A DNA stretch of 64,000 nt from JAJPKK01 sp963800215 (GTDB taxonomy: Bacteria > Pseudomonadota > Alphaproteobacteria > Rhizobiales > Xanthobacteraceae): the NCBI GenBank assembly GCA_963800215.1, contig CAWCZY010000008.1:124001-188000 (forward strand). The letters run 5' to 3'. The translations under genes and the position numbers were made by a program. This document shows positions 44,513-53,109 of this stretch, one piece after another. Below the pieces are notes generated by a model. It saw only the letters and a list, made by a program, of their open reading frames with translations. It did not search any database and was not told the origin of the DNA. Position 1 is the stretch's first letter. Every line of letters begins with the position of its first letter.

Positions 44513-45526
44513 TTAGTCGAGTTTGACCCCGGCCGCCTTGATGACGCCGCCCCAGCGCTCGCTCTCCTCGCGCATGAAGCGGGTGGCCGCATCGGGATTG
44601 CTGCCGACCGGTTCGGCCGACAATTCGTCGAGCCGCTTCGCCACATCGGGCGACCGGATCGCCTCGGCGATATCGGCGCTGATTCTTTCGACGATGGCGC
44701 GGGGCGTCTTCGGCGGCGCGACCACCGCGAACCAGGCCGAGGAGGCAAAGCCCGGCAGCGTCTCGGCGATGGTCGGCACGTCCGGGAGCGCGGCCATGCG
44801 CTTGTCGGTGCCGACCGCGATCAGCCGGAGCTGGCCGCTCTTCACCAGCGGCAGCGACACCCCGAGATTGTCGAACATGACGTCGCAATCCCCCGCCAAC
44901 ATTCCCTGCAAGGCCGGCGCCGAGCCGCGATAGGGCACGTGGATGAACTGCACCTTCCCCATCATCTGGAACATTTCCGAGGTGAGATGCGAGGTGGTGC
45001 CGTTGCCCTGGGTCGCCGAGGTGAGCCGGCCGGGATTGGCGCGCGCATAGGCGATCAATTCCGCGACCGTCTTGGCCGCCACCTTGTTCGGGTTGACCAC
45101 CAGCGCGTTCGGCACGATGCCCATCACCGAGACCGGAACGAAGGCGGTGGGATCGAAGCCGAGCCTGGGATAGAGGTTCTGGTTGATCACCAGCGGCGGC
45201 GGCGGCGCCGACAGCAGCGTATACCCGTCGGGGTCGGCGTAAAACGCCGCCTCCGCACCGATATTGCCGGCGGCACCCGGCTTGTTCTCGATCACCACCG
45301 CCTGCTTCCACTTGCGCGACAGCCAGTCAGCGACGATGCGCGGCATCAGGTCGGCCGTCCCGCCGGCGGGAAACGGCACGATGATCCGCACCGAACGCAA
45401 GGGGTAGTCCTGCGCGGCGGCGGCCGTGGGGATTGCGAGGATGGCAGCGGCGAGGCCGGCGCAAACGATGACGCGCCGCAGCAAAACGGCCAACAGCCCC
45501 GATATCGATCTCCGCACAGGTTCCAT
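44513..45526 (-). CDS. Bug/TctC-type periplasmic binding protein 3
   Basis: The 337-residue protein has an extended signal (VIVCAGLAAAILAIPTAAAA then QDYPLR) and family motifs VRIIVPFPAGGTADLMPRIV, ENKPGAAGNIGAEAAF, DGYTLLSA and ALPDVPTIAETLPG. It is the first gene of the Rieske dioxygenase unit, so it may capture the aromatic acid that the oxygenase uses. ATG 45526 is preferred over 45544. Confidence 0.88.
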   Translation of the reverse strand: MEPVRRSISGLLAVLLRRVIVCAGLAAAILAIPTAAAAQDYPLRSVRIIVPFPAGGTADLMPRIVADWLSRKWKQAVVIENKPGAAGNIGAEAAFYADPDGYTLLSAPPPPLVINQNLYPRLGFDPTAFVPVSVMGIVPNALVVNPNKVAAKTVAELIAYARANPGRLTSATQGNGTTSHLTSEMFQMMGKVQFIHVPYRGSAPALQGMLAGDCDVMFDNLGVSLPLVKSGQLRLIAVGTDKRMAALPDVPTIAETLPGFASSAWFAVVAPPKTPRAIVERISADIAEAIRSPDVAKRLDELSAEPVGSNPDAATRFMREESERWGGVIKAAGVKLD

Positions 45527-45599
45527 GGCGGAGCCGATTAACACGGCGACGCCGGGGTAGCAGAATCGTTCCCAGCGAGGGAATTGTCGTTTGCCCCAC

Positions 45600-46546
45600 C
45601 TACTTCCCGCCTTTCAGCTCCTGATACACCGCGGTGACGAAGCGGTCCGAGCTCGACTCCGTACCTCCTGAGACTTTTGCGTCGTACGCCCCCGTCACTT
45701 TCGCGGCGAGCACGTCCTGCAAAGTCTTACCCTGCGCTATCATCTGCTGCACTTTTTGCTGCACCGCGAGAATCATGTCGCGATAAGGGATGATGTCGTC
45801 GCGCTTGATGAGGGTGCCGTGGCCCGGCACCAGCGTCGTGTTGGCGTCGGCGGACTTCATGGTGGCGTCGAGCCCCTCCAGCATGCCCTTGAGCGAGCCG
45901 CCATTGCCGATGTCGATGAAGGGATAACCGTAATTGCGGTAGAAATCGCCGATGAAGAGCACGTTCGCCTTCTCGAACTTGATGACGGTATCGCCGCCAG
46001 TATGGGCGGCCCTGATCGGAATGAAATCGACGATTTCGTCGTTCATGTGGATCTTCACCGGCTCGCCCATCCCGTAGGTGATGACGGGGAAGCCGGCGGG
46101 ATTGGCCACCGGGTTCGTGCGTCGCATTGGGCGCCTTCGACAGGCCGGACCATGCCCTCGCGCAGCTCTTCGCGCGCAAAGATCACGGCGCCCTGCTTGG
46201 CGAAGAACGCATTGCCCGCCGTGTGGTCGCGATGAATATGGGTGTTGACCAAATAGCGAATCGGCCCGCTGCTGATGCGCCGGATCGCCGCCAGAACCTT
46301 GTCGGAGAGCTGCGCGTATTGCGCATCGATCATCAGGATTCCGTCCGGCCCCGCGAGCACGCCGATCCTGCCGCCGGCCGCGTCTTCATGGGAGGGATCG
46401 AGACCGCTCGAGCCGGTCAGCATGTAGACGTTGGGCGCGAGCTGCTGCGTGATGATTTCGACCTTGTTGAAATCCATCTCCTGGGCCCACGCGCCCGTGG
46501 CGAAGGCAGCCGAAGTCAGTCCCACCAACAGCCATGCGGATTTCAT
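45600..46546 (-). CDS. Secreted metallo-beta-lactamase-fold hydrolase, frameshifted
   Basis: The N-terminal part from ATG 46546 has a signal peptide (LLVGLTSAAFATGAWA) and the zinc motif in VNTHIHRDHTAGN. The C-terminal part ending at 45600 has RAAHTGGDTVIKF (third His) and LVPGHGTLIKRDD (fourth His). The break lies at about 46120-46165 and is best explained by two single-base insertions (one near 46153, one near 46130). Intact, it would be ~315 residues, similar to the Cys-free quinoprotein-associated or SoxH-like MBL group; the substrate is unknown. Confidence 0.72.
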
Positions 46547-46605
46547 CGCTCTCTCTCCCTTTTGATTTCGGCACGCCTTTGCCGGCCGGGCCACTGTATC
46601 AGATC

Positions 46606-46637
46606 GTAGCCCGGATAGAGCGCCGCGCAATCCGGGG
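46606..46637. repeat. Dispersed short repeat, type D
   Basis: GTAGCCCGGATAGAGCGC with an inverted CAATCCGGGG forms a hairpin. Related copies occur at 51705-51736 and 57162-57194. Confidence 0.65.
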
Positions 46638-46760
46638 GCACCCGCTCCGCGTCCGGTCCCCGCGACGATCACCTCGCATTCCGCCACGATCTGGCGCAAC
46701 AGCGGGGCAACCATGTCTTCGGAGAACGGCTCAACTGGACGCCGCCGGCCGTCCTGACTA

Positions 46761-46934
46761 GAGTCGCTCGCGATCCAGGAGGGCGAAGTCACCTTCACCG
46801 TCAAGGGGCAGCCGCCACACGTGCTCAAGGCCGGCGAAATTATGTTCCACGCGGCACCATCCGCCGTCAGCACGATCTCGCCCGTGACCGTCCTTCGAGA
46901 CGCGCGCAAGAGCGCGCTCCTCAGGACGAGGTGA
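46761..46934 (+). pseudogene. Cupin-domain gene remnant
   Basis: The frame reads IQEGEVTFTVKGQPPHVLKA followed by GEIMFHAAPSAV, the second half of a small cupin barrel (E-G-E-V and G-E motifs). It has no start or first half and runs into a CGAGACGCGCGCAAGAG-type palindrome (46890-46931) before stopping. The rest of 46551-47012 holds only repeats. Confidence 0.45.
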
Positions 46935-47012
46935 TTGGTGATATCGATATGATTCAAACTTCGGAAACGAAGTACTAGGTGTCGCGCAAAGCCGGCAAAG
47001 GAGGAGCCCACC

Positions 47013-47954
47013 ATGTTTTCACGTCGCGAGGTTCTCATGACCGCCGCCGGAGCAGGTGTCGCGGTGGCATCACAATCGTCCGAACCCGCCAGGTCCATGC
47101 CCGCGGGCCGCATTATCGTCGACTCGCAAGTCCATCTCTGGCTCGCGAGCACGCCCGAGCGTCCGTGGCCCGCCGACGGCATCGGGCAAGCGCACATCCC
47201 GCGGCCGTTCTCGTACTACGAACTCCTGGCTCGCATGGACGAGGCCGGTGTCGACCGCGTCGTCATCGTGCCGCCGTCCTGGGAAGGCTATCACAACGAC
47301 TGCGCGATGGAGGCGGCGAAGAAGTGGCCGCATCGTTTCGCGGTGATGGGGCGTCTGCGGCTCGACGATCCGAAATCGAAGGAGTTGCTCGCGACCTGGA
47401 AGGATCAGCCCGGCATGCTGGGCGTCCGGCACACTTTCAACCGTTTGCAGGGCAGTTGGCTCACCGACGGCACTGCCGATTGGTTCTGGCCCGCCGCCGC
47501 CAAGGGCGGCATTCCCGTGATGACGCCGACCGCAGGCCGCGCGCGCGACTTCCTGCGCATCGTCGAGCGCAATCCGGACCTCGTCTTCATCATCGACCAC
47601 ATGAACCTGTCCGACCAAACGGCCAAGCAGGGCAAGATCCCGGAAGCCGTCGCCGAGGTGGTCGAGTTCGCGAAGTACCCGAACGCGCAGGTGAAGATGT
47701 CCTCCGTACCGCACAAGTCGTCGCAAGCCTACCCGTTCCGTGACATGACCGGTCACCTCAACCGCGTGTTCGACGCCTTCGGACCGCGCCGCTGCTTCTG
47801 GGGCACCGACCTCACCGCCGGCATCGATCGCTTCCCGAACTTCACCTACCAGCAGCGCATCACCCACTTCACCGAGGAACTGCCCTTCCTGTCCGAGCAG
47901 GACAAGGACTGGGTGATGGGCCGCGCCATCATGCGACGGCTCGGCTGGGCGTGA
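47013..47954 (+). CDS. Amidohydrolase-2 family protein with Tat-like signal
   Basis: The 313-residue protein begins FSRREVLMTAAGAGVAVASQ, a twin-arginine-type signal. The TIM-barrel pattern follows: IIVDSQVHLWLAS, VIVPPSWEGYHNDCAMEAAK, VFIIDHMNLSD and CFWGTDLTAG. The first metal pair is Q-V-H and not H-x-H, which is common in COG2159-type members. The substrate is unknown. AAAGGAGG lies 6-7 bases before ATG 47013. Confidence 0.82.
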   Translation: MFSRREVLMTAAGAGVAVASQSSEPARSMPAGRIIVDSQVHLWLASTPERPWPADGIGQAHIPRPFSYYELLARMDEAGVDRVVIVPPSWEGYHNDCAMEAAKKWPHRFAVMGRLRLDDPKSKELLATWKDQPGMLGVRHTFNRLQGSWLTDGTADWFWPAAAKGGIPVMTPTAGRARDFLRIVERNPDLVFIIDHMNLSDQTAKQGKIPEAVAEVVEFAKYPNAQVKMSSVPHKSSQAYPFRDMTGHLNRVFDAFGPRRCFWGTDLTAGIDRFPNFTYQQRITHFTEELPFLSEQDKDWVMGRAIMRRLGWA

Positions 47955-48035
47955 AAACGCGTTTCCGCGCAGCGATCACCGCGTGTTCGGGTAGAGAGAG
48001 CCGACGACGGGTGCATCGGGTCAGCCGGCACACAT

Positions 48036-48140
48036 GTGGCGCTACTGGACCTTGCCTGCGGCCTCGCTTGGTTCCGTGGGGTCGTCACGCCCCGGCAGCA
48101 CCGGCTTGCGTGAGGCTCTCGATTCGCTTGAGATCACGAT
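48036..48140 (-). repeat. Partial copy of the 3' end of the MFS gene
   Basis: On the minus strand this reads PVLPGRDDPTEPSEAAGKVQ and a stop, closely matching the last residues of the MFS transporter at 49174 (PVLLGRDDPAEPREATGKVR). The two copies (here and about 49168-49270) are direct repeats of ~100 bases flanking the secreted-protein gene at 48226-49158. Confidence 0.7.
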
Positions 48141-48225
48141 ACGATCGGGGTGCCTTATCAGCACCAGAGGCGTATGCGCCGCTTTCTTGCTAATATCGAC
48201 GACAAACGAGGAAGCGGAGCTGGGC

Positions 48226-49158
48226 ATGCATAAGCAGCGGGATTTGCTTTCCTTGGTGATTTTGGCGGCGGCGGCAGCGACGCCCGCCTTCGGGCAGGAG
48301 GTGGCGCCTGGGCCAGCCGGCAACGGTATCCAAAGCGCTGCATCCATCCCTGATTTCTCCGGTATTTGGGCCCACTTTTTCTGGCCCGATGTCGACGCAC
48401 CAACGTCGGGTCCCGGTCCGGTGGTGAACAAGGCGCACCTGCCCAACGGGGTCAGCAATCCCACCAAGCTCGTCGGCGATTACAGCAACCCGATCTTGAA
48501 CCCCCATGCGGCGGCGATCGTAAAGCAGCATGGCGACATGCAGTTGAACGGCCTGGGCTATCCGACCCCATCCAATCAGTGTTGGCCTGGAGGCGTACCT
48601 TTTATTTTCTGGAACATTGGAATTGAGCTGCTTCAGCAGCCGGACAAAGTCACCATCCTTTACTCCTACAACAATGAAGTCCGCCACATCCGATTGAACC
48701 AGTCGCATCCGACTCAGGTAACGCCGTCCTGGTATGGGGATTCCGTCGGTCATTACGAAGGCGACACACTGGTTATCGACACCGTCGGGATCAAGATCGG
48801 ACCCTTTGCCATGGCCGACATGTACGGCACGCCGTACACCCAGGCACTGCACGTCGTGGAACGCTATCGGCTGATCGATTACGAAGCGGCAAAAGAAGCA
48901 CAAGAACGCGCTGCCAAACACAATTTCACCATCCCGGTAACGGATTTCGGCTGGTTGCCTTACCCTGATTACAAGGGCAAAGGGTTGCAGCTCCAATTCA
49001 CCGTCGAAGACGAAGGTGCCTTCACGATGGCGTGGTCGGCAACCGTCACCTATAGGCGCCCGCTGGCCGAATGGCCGGAATTCATCTGCGCCGAAAGCAG
49101 AGATATGTTTCCCGGAAATGCCGCAGCCATTCCGACCGCAGACAAACCGGATTTCTGA
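48226..49158 (+). CDS. Secreted protein of unknown function
   Basis: From ATG 48226 the 310-residue protein has a Sec signal (LLSLVILAAAAATPAFG then QEVAPG). Recognisable stretches are IPDFSGIWAHFFWPD, NQCWPGGVPFIFWN, SYNNEVRHIRLNQSHP and VGHYEGDTLVIDTVGI. Proteins with this G-H-x-E-G-D-T-L-V-I-D pattern are frequent in soil proteobacteria and have no assigned function that I know. It is somewhat AT-richer than its neighbours and is flanked by repeats of the MFS gene end, suggesting insertion. Confidence 0.7.
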   Translation: MHKQRDLLSLVILAAAAATPAFGQEVAPGPAGNGIQSAASIPDFSGIWAHFFWPDVDAPTSGPGPVVNKAHLPNGVSNPTKLVGDYSNPILNPHAAAIVKQHGDMQLNGLGYPTPSNQCWPGGVPFIFWNIGIELLQQPDKVTILYSYNNEVRHIRLNQSHPTQVTPSWYGDSVGHYEGDTLVIDTVGIKIGPFAMADMYGTPYTQALHVVERYRLIDYEAAKEAQERAAKHNFTIPVTDFGWLPYPDYKGKGLQLQFTVEDEGAFTMAWSATVTYRRPLAEWPEFICAESRDMFPGNAAAIPTADKPDF

Positions 49159-49173
49159 CCGAGAATGGAGGCG

Positions 49174-50460
49174 CTACCTGACCTTGCCCGTGGCCTCGCG
49201 CGGCTCTGCGGGGTCGTCACGCCCCAGCAGCACCGGCTCGGGTTCGAGGAACCTGATCCGTTTGAGTTCCGGAAACCACCACATCCACAGCCCCGTCACG
49301 GCGATGGCGCCGAGCCCGCCGATCAGCGCCGACGGCACCGCGCCGAGCAACGCCGCGAGGAGGCCGGCGCGGAACTGTCCGAGCGATCCGGTGGTGCCGG
49401 TGAACATGGCATTGACCGCGATCACCCGCCCCAGCATGTCGGCGGGCGTGCGGGTCTGCACCAGGGAGTGCCGGATGACGACGCTGACGGCGTCCATGGC
49501 GCCGTAGACGACGAGCGCCGCGAGCGACAGCGGGAGCGAGCGCGACAGCGAGAACACCACGATGGCGACGCCGAACACGGCGACCGAGCCGAACAGCTTG
49601 ATTCCGACCTCGTGGCCGAGCGAGCGATGAGCGAGGAATGCCGACATCGAGAGCGCGCCGACCGCCGGCGCCGATCGCAGCAGGCCGAGCCCCCACGGCC
49701 CGGTCTGCAAGATATCGCGGGCGAAGATCGGCAGCAGCGCGACGACGCCGCCGAGCAGCACCACGAACAGGTCGAGCGAGATGACGCCGAGCAGCCAGGG
49801 GCGGCCGCGAATATACGAAAAGCCCGCGAACATGGTGGCGAGCGTCACCGGCGCCCGCTCGGTGGGCCGCGGCGCCGTCTTGAGCACGGCGACCAGGATG
49901 GTGGCGATGACGAAGATCACCGCGCAGATCGCGTAAACCACGGTCGGCCCGAACGCATAGAGCAATCCGCCCAGCGCCGGGCCGCAGATGACCGCGGTCT
50001 GGCTCGCCGAGGTCGAGGCGGCGATGGCGCGCGGCAGCAGCGCCGGCGCGACGATGCCGGGCACCAGCGCCAGCATGGACGGCATCTCGAACGCCCGCGC
50101 GGTGCCGGTCATGAACACCAGCAGCAGGATGGTATCTCGGGTGAGCCATCCCGAAGCGGTGCCGACCGCCAGCATGGTGGCGCCGAGCGCGCCTGCGAAC
50201 TGGCAGGTCCGCGCGATGATCTTGCGGTCGTAATGATCCACCGCCTGCCCGACCAGCACCGACAGCGCCACCGTCGGGAAGAACTGCACGAGGCCCACCA
50301 GCCCGAGATCGAGCGCGCTGCCGGTCATGTCGTAGATCTGCCAGCCGATCGCCACCGACTGCATCTGGTAGGCCATCGTGGTCGCGACCCGGGCGCACCA
50401 GAAATTGCCGAACGAATTGTGCCGCATCAAGGCCGGGAGCGAGAGCCCGACACCGGTCAT
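49174..50460 (-). CDS. MFS transporter (MFS_3/enterobactin-exporter-like)
   Basis: The ~428-residue protein has about 11-12 hydrophobic helices. The family's cytoplasmic loop motif is visible as VGQAVDHYDRKIIARTCQ (G-x3-D-x2-x-R-R/K). The mid-region RGRPWLLGVISLDLFVVLLG matches EntS-like exporters. The substrate is unknown. Start ATG 50460 (MTGVGLSLPAL) is preferred over an upstream GTG. Confidence 0.88.
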   Translation of the reverse strand: MTGVGLSLPALMRHNSFGNFWCARVATTMAYQMQSVAIGWQIYDMTGSALDLGLVGLVQFFPTVALSVLVGQAVDHYDRKIIARTCQFAGALGATMLAVGTASGWLTRDTILLLVFMTGTARAFEMPSMLALVPGIVAPALLPRAIAASTSASQTAVICGPALGGLLYAFGPTVVYAICAVIFVIATILVAVLKTAPRPTERAPVTLATMFAGFSYIRGRPWLLGVISLDLFVVLLGGVVALLPIFARDILQTGPWGLGLLRSAPAVGALSMSAFLAHRSLGHEVGIKLFGSVAVFGVAIVVFSLSRSLPLSLAALVVYGAMDAVSVVIRHSLVQTRTPADMLGRVIAVNAMFTGTTGSLGQFRAGLLAALLGAVPSALIGGLGAIAVTGLWMWWFPELKRIRFLEPEPVLLGRDDPAEPREATGKVR

Positions 50461-50627
50461 GGAACCACCCACCCGCGCCGGCGCGCACCATCGGCGCGCA
50501 GGCGGCTCTGTCGCGGCAGAGGCGGAGCCGGCCCGTCATGGCGGCAGCGTGGTTGCGAAGCAGTCAAAATCCTGATGTCTGGCCTGCGCGTGCTGTGATT
50601 GCGACGCTGGATTGCGTCGAAAAGAGA

Positions 50628-50731
50628 TTCCCTCCCCGTCTCCAGGGAAGGCTAGGGTGGGGTCTTCCTCGCCAAATGCCGTGCCGCAGAACAGACCCCA
50701 CCCCGGCCCTCCCCGAAAACGGGGAGGGAGA
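50628..50731. repeat. GC-rich palindrome pair, type B
   Basis: Left (CCCTCCCCGTCTCCAGGGAA) and right (CCCTCCCCGAAAACGGGGAG) palindromes flank a short spacer, with ACCCCACC/GGTGGGGT inverted copies. They lie between the MFS and MBL genes. Confidence 0.7.
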
Positions 50732-50738
50732 AGTGCTC

Positions 50739-51569
50739 TCAGTCGTAGAACTGCGGCGACAGCTTCTGCGCGTCGCGCTGGACCTTGTCGTGGTTGATCC
50801 AGATCAGGCCCTTGTTCTGCGCCAGGACATCGGCCATGCGCGTCATCGAGGCGGCGGTCTTTTCCTTGTCGAAGTTTGCGCCCGGCACGACCTTGCCGTC
50901 CCAGTTCGCCTTGAAGTGCACGGCGTCGCCCGTGAGCAGCACCGCGCCGGTGTTCGGCAGCTTGACGAGCAGCGACTGATGGCCGGGCGTGTGGCCGGGC
51001 GTCGAGATGATGGTCACGCTGCCGTCGCCGAACACGTCGCGGTCGCCTTCGAGCTTGGTGACGGGGTGCGCCGGATTGAAGCGCGGGCCGCCCTTGGCAT
51101 CCGGCCACTCATATTCGGCCTTCTGGACCATCAGCATCGACTTGGGAAACAGCTCCACGTTCCCGGCGTGATCGGGATGCGTATGGGAGATGCCGACATA
51201 CTTGATGTCGTCGGGCTTGACGCCGAGCTCGGCCAGCTGCGCCGCGAGCGTCTTCGGCCGCTTCCAGCTGATCCCGGCCGGCGGGGCGGGCTCGCCCTCA
51301 GGCTTGGCGGCGATCGCGTCGGCGATGCCGGTATCCCACAGGAAATAGTCCTGGCCGTGCTTGATCAGGTAGCAGCTGTCGACGATGTCCATGGGCACGC
51401 CGGCATTCTTGCCCGGCGTCCAGCGCGACATGTCGCCGGTATGGCCCTGCCCGCATTCCAGGATGTACATCCGCTCCACGCCCTTGCCTTGGGCCAAGGC
51501 GGCGGGGGAGAAGACGGCGGGGGTGAGGGCAATCACGGCAGCTGCGGCGGCAAATTTGAGGGCTTTCAT
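50739..51569 (-). CDS. Secreted MBL-fold lactonase-like enzyme (AttM/AiiA-like)
   Basis: The 276-residue protein has a signal peptide (AAAAAVIALTPAVFSPAALA) and the dizinc motif HTHPDHAGN. The second-shell residues are in ISTPGHTPGHQS, VLLTGDAVHF and INHDK, the pattern of N-acyl-homoserine-lactone lactonases. A signal peptide places it in the periplasm, unlike classical cytoplasmic AiiA. Quorum-signal hydrolysis is possible but not shown; other lactone or ester substrates fit as well. Confidence 0.8.
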   Translation of the reverse strand: MKALKFAAAAAVIALTPAVFSPAALAQGKGVERMYILECGQGHTGDMSRWTPGKNAGVPMDIVDSCYLIKHGQDYFLWDTGIADAIAAKPEGEPAPPAGISWKRPKTLAAQLAELGVKPDDIKYVGISHTHPDHAGNVELFPKSMLMVQKAEYEWPDAKGGPRFNPAHPVTKLEGDRDVFGDGSVTIISTPGHTPGHQSLLVKLPNTGAVLLTGDAVHFKANWDGKVVPGANFDKEKTAASMTRMADVLAQNKGLIWINHDKVQRDAQKLSPQFYD

Positions 51570-51704
51570 CAGTTCCTCCGTGTTTTCTATCGAGCGGTTT
51601 TCGGGAAGCGCCCGATACCGGCGGGGACACTACACCATCTTTTCCCGCGCGATACCCCCCGGCGGGCCGGGCGCCAAACCGGGGCGATTCAAAGTCGAGC
51701 AACC

Positions 51705-51736
51705 GTAGCCCGCATGGAGCGAAGCGGAATGCGGGG
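51705..51736. repeat. Dispersed short repeat, type D
   Basis: GTAGCCCGCATGGAGCGAAG with inverted CGGAATGCGGG forms a hairpin between the MBL and VWA genes. Related to 46606-46637 and 57162-57194. Confidence 0.7.
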
Positions 51737-51754
51737 TCGCGAAACCCCGCGCCC

Positions 51755-52930
51755 TCACCGCACCAGTTCGCGCATCGCCTGGTCGAGGCCCGCAAGCGTC
51801 AGCGGATACATCCGGTCGGCGAACAACTGCCGCATCATGCGCACCGACTGGGTGAACTCCCACTGGTTCTCCGGCACCGGGTTGAGCCAGACGCAGGAGG
51901 GATAGGTGCGCGTGACCCGCTCGATCCAGGTCTGGCCCGGCTCCGGGTTGACGTGCTCCACCGAGCCGCCGGGCATCACGATCTCGTAGGGGCTCATGGA
52001 GGCGTCGCCTACGAAGATCACCTTGTAGTCGTGGGGATAGGTATGCAGCACCTCCCAGGTCGGCGTCGGGTCGTCGAAGCGCCGGCGGTTCTCTTTCCAT
52101 ACCCGCTCGTAGAGGCAGTTGTGGAAGTAGAAATGCGCCATGTGCTTGAACTCGGTGCGCGCCGCCGAGAACAGCTCCTCGGTGAGCTTGATGTGCCAGT
52201 CCATCGAGCCCCCGACATCGAAGAAGATCAGCACCTTCACCGCATTGTGGCGCTCGGCGCGCATGTGGATGTCGAGATAGCCCTTGTGGGCGGTGTCCTT
52301 GATGGTCTCGTCGAGGTCGAGTTCCTCGGGCGCGCCGGTGCGTGCGAACTTGCGCAGCCGGCGCAGCGCCACCTTGATGTTGCGGGTGCCGAGCTCGACG
52401 TCGCCGTCGAGATCGCGAAACTCGCGCTTGTCCCACACCTTCACGGCGCGGAAGTTGCGGTTCGTCTCCTGGCCGATGCGGATGCCTTCGGGATTGTAGC
52501 CATAGGCGCCGAACGGCGAGGTGCCGCCGGTGCCGATCCATTTGCTGCCGCCCTGGTGGCGCCCCTTCTGCTCCGCGAGCCGCTGGCGCAGGGTCTCCAT
52601 GAGCTTGTCGAAACCGCCCAGCGCCTCGATCTCCTTCTTCTCCGCCTCGGTGAGATATCTTTCCGTGAGCTTGCGGAGCCATTCGGCCGGGATTTCCGCG
52701 GTCGCCGCATCGGACAGGAGCTCGAGGCCTTTGAACACATGGCCGAACACGCGGTCGAACTTGTCGAGGTTGCGCTCGTCCTTCACCAGCGCGGCCCGGG
52801 AGAGGTAGTAGAACTCCTCGACCCGCCGCGACGCGAGGTCACCCTCCATCGCCTCCATCAATGTGAGATATTCGCGCAACGTCACCGGGACGCCGGCGGA
52901 CTTCAGCTGGTGGAAGAAGGTGACGAACAT
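51755..52930 (-). CDS. VWA-domain protein (CoxE-like partner of MoxR)
   Basis: The 391-residue protein starts MFVTFFHQLKSAGVPVTLRE. After a helical N-terminal half it has a von Willebrand A domain with a MIDAS-like FFDVGGSMDWH (Asp-x-Gly-x-Ser) and VIFVGDASMSPYEI. It belongs to the CoxE/YehP group that pairs with MoxR ATPases. The likely MoxR is at 24527, 26 kb away; in related genomes I would expect them adjacent. ATG 52930 was chosen because earlier codons lack similarity. Confidence 0.85.
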   Translation of the reverse strand: MFVTFFHQLKSAGVPVTLREYLTLMEAMEGDLASRRVEEFYYLSRAALVKDERNLDKFDRVFGHVFKGLELLSDAATAEIPAEWLRKLTERYLTEAEKKEIEALGGFDKLMETLRQRLAEQKGRHQGGSKWIGTGGTSPFGAYGYNPEGIRIGQETNRNFRAVKVWDKREFRDLDGDVELGTRNIKVALRRLRKFARTGAPEELDLDETIKDTAHKGYLDIHMRAERHNAVKVLIFFDVGGSMDWHIKLTEELFSAARTEFKHMAHFYFHNCLYERVWKENRRRFDDPTPTWEVLHTYPHDYKVIFVGDASMSPYEIVMPGGSVEHVNPEPGQTWIERVTRTYPSCVWLNPVPENQWEFTQSVRMMRQLFADRMYPLTLAGLDQAMRELVR

Positions 52931-53109
52931 CGGTGTTCCTCGCCGGACCCGCTCGGGTGCGTTGCACGTTCCGGGCCAGACGAGTCGAACCCACCGGAGC
53001 GAAAGCCGCGTTCGTCTGATATAATAGCGGGCTGCGCAACGTCGAGCGATCGACCAGGCGCGGCAGCGCGGCCGCATCGACCGCACGACGGCCGGACAGG
53101 GAAGCGTCC

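Noticed and set aside
44143..45311. Long minus-strand frames overlapping the Bug and Rieske alpha genes
   Set aside because: They are alternative frames of the real genes; they lack domain motifs and are rich in Arg, Ala and Gly, as expected for shadows.
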